A stretch of DNA of 14,471 nt, from the NCBI GenBank assembly GCA_947074245.1, contig CAMTOW010000014.1, positions 1 through 14,471 on the forward strand. Reading direction: 5' to 3'. A program made the translations under genes and the position numbers. Source of the stretch: an uncultured Bacteroidales bacterium. Lineage in GTDB: Bacteria > Bacteroidota > Bacteroidia > Bacteroidales > JAUNSR01. Within the stretch, counting starts at the first letter, position 1. Each line of letters opens with the position of its first letter. This document shows positions 14,422 through 14,471 of this stretch, piece after piece. A model generated the notes under the pieces. It did no database searches. It worked only from the letters and a program-made list of their open reading frames with translations, and had not been told where the DNA came from.

Positions 14422-14471
14422 AGATCGGAAGAGCACACGTCTGAACTCCAGTCACTCCGGAGAATCTCGTA
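14422..14471 (+). other. Illumina TruSeq index adapter (assembly contamination)
   Basis: From AGATCGGAAGAGC onward the sequence is the standard TruSeq read-1 3' adapter: AGATCGGAAGAGCACACGTC, then TGAACTCCAGTCAC (ends 14455), the 8-base index TCCGGAGA (14456-14463), and ATCTCGTA, the start of the P7 flow-cell segment. All 50 bases are accounted for by adapter. They are not part of the genome and should be trimmed. Confidence 0.99.

Overview
The window looks like one whole contig from a draft assembly of a member of the order Bacteroidales (phylum Bacteroidota). It carries a complete Bacteroides-aerotolerance (Bat) locus and a HU-domain/LysM fusion. Several intergenic regions match the Bacteroidota promoter consensus TAnnTTTG, purine-rich Shine-Dalgarno sites are lacking, and the proteins resemble those of Bacteroides/Parabacteroides relatives. 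The genus cannot be fixed from this stretch alone. Both contig ends are informative. The left end breaks inside a 59-bp tandem repeat. The last 50 bases are not biological: they are an Illumina TruSeq index adapter (index TCCGGAGA) that has cut off the lon gene and supplied a false stop codon.

Layout. (1) 1-118: two copies of the 59-bp repeat. (2) 125-8709, minus strand: an eight-gene envelope-stress/chaperone operon read from right to left: MoxR AAA+ ATPase, DUF58 protein, a BatD-like membrane protein, batA, batB, batC, batD and batE. It is closed by an intrinsic terminator at 125-162. (3) 8745-10505, minus strand: a two-gene unit. It encodes a stand-alone HU-family protein (non-ATG start) that overlaps a 441-residue protein with a HU-like fold, an acidic linker, one membrane helix and a LysM domain. 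(4) 10506-10815: a noncoding stretch with five AGGCAG boxes at 22-25 bp spacing, followed by the glnA terminator. (5) 10816-12321, minus: a type I-like glutamine synthetase with a strong hairpin/terminator 18 bp upstream of its start. (6) 12436-13158, minus: tRNA1(Val) m6A37 methyltransferase. (7) 13323 to the end, plus strand: the N-terminal part of Lon protease behind a good consensus promoter, then adapter.

How the genes fit together. In the Bat operon a MoxR ATPase is paired with three von Willebrand A (vWA)-type proteins (DUF58, BatA, BatB), two TPR proteins (BatC, BatE) and two exported single-pass proteins (BatD and a smaller relative). This is the usual MoxR/vWA arrangement, thought to assemble or remodel proteins at the inner membrane and in the periplasm. 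The HU-LysM gene just upstream is the most unusual item. Its predicted topology puts a nucleoid-protein fold in the cytoplasm and a peptidoglycan-binding fold in the periplasm on one polypeptide, so it could physically link chromosome and cell wall. The rest (glnA, trmN6, lon) is ordinary housekeeping.
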